Source: Phycisphaeraceae bacterium (GTDB lineage: Bacteria > Planctomycetota > Phycisphaerae > Phycisphaerales > Zrk34). From it: a stretch of 64,000 nt of DNA. Position numbers and translations under genes: made by a program. The DNA is taken from NCBI GenBank assembly GCA_028282805.1, contig JANQHD010000023.1, positions 248,001 through 312,000 of the forward strand, given 5' to 3'. Positions 62,966 through 64,000 of this stretch are shown one piece after another. Numbering within the stretch: position 1 is the first letter of the stretch; each line of letters starts with the position of its first letter. A model generated the notes under the pieces. That model searched no databases and was not told where the DNA came from. It worked only from the letters and a program-made list of their open reading frames with translations.

Positions 62966-63178
62966 CTCACGCGCTTTCGACAGGGCGGAGGCCACAAGGC
63001 CGGCCGGCACGGACACCACGCCCAATCCGATCAGCAGGACAAAGAACGTGAACACCCGCCCGCCCGGCCGAGCGGTGTGTCGCTTTGCTTGATGATTTGC
63101 TTGAGTCGTGTCGTCACGACATATCCCCCTTGGCGTGGTCACTTTAGTGACCACGCCGTCTGCGGTCGGCATGACCAT
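62909..63178 (-). CDS. possible small membrane protein, start unclear
   Basis: This minus-strand frame has a hydrophobic stretch (FTFFVLLIGLGVVSVPAG then LVASALSK) and a polar tail. No start codon with a ribosome site was found; the frame runs through hairpin repeat A. It overlaps the small plus-strand frame by 57 bases, so at most one is likely real. Confidence 0.3.
   Translation of the reverse strand: MVMPTADGVVTKVTTPRGICRDDTTQANHQAKRHTARPGGRVFTFFVLLIGLGVVSVPAGLVASALSKARELETPHEAIPDERQGVSGQ
63132..63157. repeat. hairpin repeat, family A, copy 2
   Basis: GGCGTGGTCAC (63132-63142) pairs perfectly with GTGACCACGCC (63147-63157) around TTTA. Both copies are preceded by a CTTGG-type pentamer. 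Confidence 0.65.
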
Positions 63179-63182
63179 GCCT

Positions 63183-63188
63183 TACAAT
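63183..63188 (+). promoter_or_regulatory. -10 element TACAAT, 6 nt before the YheU-family gene
   Basis: TACAAT, then CTACCC, then ATG at 63195; no ribosome binding site. Leaderless start inferred. Confidence 0.55.
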
Positions 63189-63194
63189 CTACCC

Positions 63195-63395
63195 ATGCTC
63201 ATCCCGCCGTCGCAACTGAAACCCGAAACGCTGCGGGCGTTGGTCGAGGAGTTCGTGACGCGCGACGGCACCGACCTGGCCGACGCCGAGATGAAGGTCG
63301 CGCAGGTGCTCCGTGCGATCGAAGTCGGCCGGGCGGAGGTCCACTACGACGAGGAAACCGAGACAACCACCATCGTGCCCGTTGATCGGCGGTGA
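63195..63395 (+). CDS. yheU: YheU-family (UPF0270) small protein
   Basis: The 66-residue product opens MLIPPSQLKPETLRALVEEF and has VTRDGTDLADAE, which match the YheU family's N-terminal and 'EGTDYG'-type blocks; the end TTTIVPVDRR parallels NIMPRGQ. YheU is a small cytoplasmic protein of unknown role found mostly in proteobacteria. The ATG is placed by the family start and by TACAAT six bases upstream, not by an upstream in-frame ATG. Confidence 0.85.
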   Translation: MLIPPSQLKPETLRALVEEFVTRDGTDLADAEMKVAQVLRAIEVGRAEVHYDEETETTTIVPVDRR

Positions 63396-64000
63396 ACCGG
63401 GCCTTGATGGGGTAAACGGGGCAAACGCGAACCGGCTTTGCGTAAAAGCCGTATCATCATCCGGCCGATAGCGTAAAAGACACGTCAAAGCCGAGGGGGC
63501 CGGCTGGTACAGCCGATTTCAGCGTATTATTGGGCTTTAAGGCGATTTCGAGACACAAACCCGGCCGATGGCTGAGTGAAAATTTATCCTTTTTCTTATG
63601 TCAAAGTACTGGAATTGACGAGCCGATTTGTGAGGATAGAAGGATCGCCTCGCGGGGTGTGGCGCCTTGGGCGAACACCGGGCGTGGCGCTCGCCGGCAG
63701 CCAGGGAGTGGCAGCGGGTAAGCCTTACTGGAGCAGGGGTTACAGGGTGGCTGGGTACAGGGTCGAGGGATAGACCATCGGTCACATCTGCCGGCGTTAG
63801 CCGGCTGACTTCTGCTGACAACTTGCTGCTCGTCATGGGCGCGGTGGTTCGGGCCGTGTTTCGTGCACACCGATCGCCACCAAACCCACCGCCCGGCGGG
63901 GCGAGCGTTCGACCAACTCGATGCGCAAGACGCGCACACGAGGGGGGCGGAGCCTGCACACATCGATCACCAAGCCGGCCCTGTGCGGCGTTATTGGCCT
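63396..64000. other. gene-free end of the window
   Basis: About 600 bases without a credible gene. A weak stem (CGGCTT / AAGCCG, 63434-63452) follows the YheU gene. Part of it (63520-63640) is AT-richer, with TTGACG at 63615-63620. Short GGGTACAGGG-like near-repeats occur at 63730-63770. No tRNA, tmRNA, RNase P or SRP RNA motif was recognised. Confidence 0.4.

Noticed and set aside
63537-63959. A 140-codon minus-strand open frame at the window end
   Set aside because: Composition is shadow-like (Pro/Arg/Ser/His) and there is no start signal or recognisable motif.
1-64000. CRISPR arrays, tRNA genes, rRNA genes, prophage or IS elements
   Set aside because: I scanned for repeat-spacer arrays, tRNA T-arm patterns, rRNA blocks and transposase motifs and saw none.

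Overview
The window looks like chromosomal DNA of a planctomycete, most likely of the Phycisphaerae branch. The support is a GC content in the mid to upper 60s with strong G/C third positions, PEP-CTERM and VPLP-type C-terminal sorting tails, a secreted sulfatase with dockerin-like repeats and a PEP-CTERM tail, a Kelch plus PQQ beta-propeller fusion, and tandem ExbD genes beside a von Willebrand A protein and large TPR proteins. No rRNA, tRNA, CRISPR array, prophage or insertion sequence was recognised.

Layout. 1-6.1 kb: the end of an AsmA-like gene, a secreted alpha/beta hydrolase, dnaK, a PEP-CTERM protein and a secreted coiled-coil protein. 6.2-7.1 kb: a low-GC DUF3800 gene, probably acquired. 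7.2-14.0 kb: a TonB-dependent receptor, a glycosidase-tail-like orphan, a cysteine-cluster protein, pheS without pheT, and a P1B metal ATPase. 14.2-25.2 kb: an ABC-2 permease facing a six-gene operon of three SPFH (HflK/HflC-type) proteins, an ABC ATPase, a second ABC-2 permease and a large membrane-anchored protein. 25.3-32.0 kb: a six-gene operon of a vWA protein, a small repeat protein, a TolQ/ExbB-type channel, two ExbD proteins and a 905-residue TPR protein. 32.0-40.3 kb: endonuclease IV and mixed small genes, a VPLP-tail protein, an RF-like GGQ protein and the sulfatase. 40.5-50.8 kb: glycyl-tRNA synthetase, a PadR pair, an aldo/keto reductase, a BlaI/BlaR pair with an enlarged sensor, and RNase R. 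50.9-56.1 kb: leucine dehydrogenase, a WecA-like transferase with a sugar epimerase, a Skp-like lipoprotein and an MscS channel. 56.3-62.4 kb: a GGDEF protein, a degenerate HD-GYP protein, a Cds1-like PLP enzyme and the propeller fusion. 62.4-64.0 kb: mostly non-coding, with short repeats, two doubtful small membrane proteins and a YheU-family gene.

The two most coherent systems lie side by side at 14-32 kb. Together they look like an envelope machine: a membrane microdomain (SPFH) scaffold with an ABC-2 exporter, next to a proton-driven Exb/Tol-type motor coupled to a metal-ion-adhesion (vWA) protein and TPR proteins. One protein in each operon carries a His-rich cytoplasmic tail. A second genome-scale signal is that at least nine genes have a -10-like hexamer 6-8 nt before the start codon and no Shine-Dalgarno sequence, which suggests frequent leaderless transcription.
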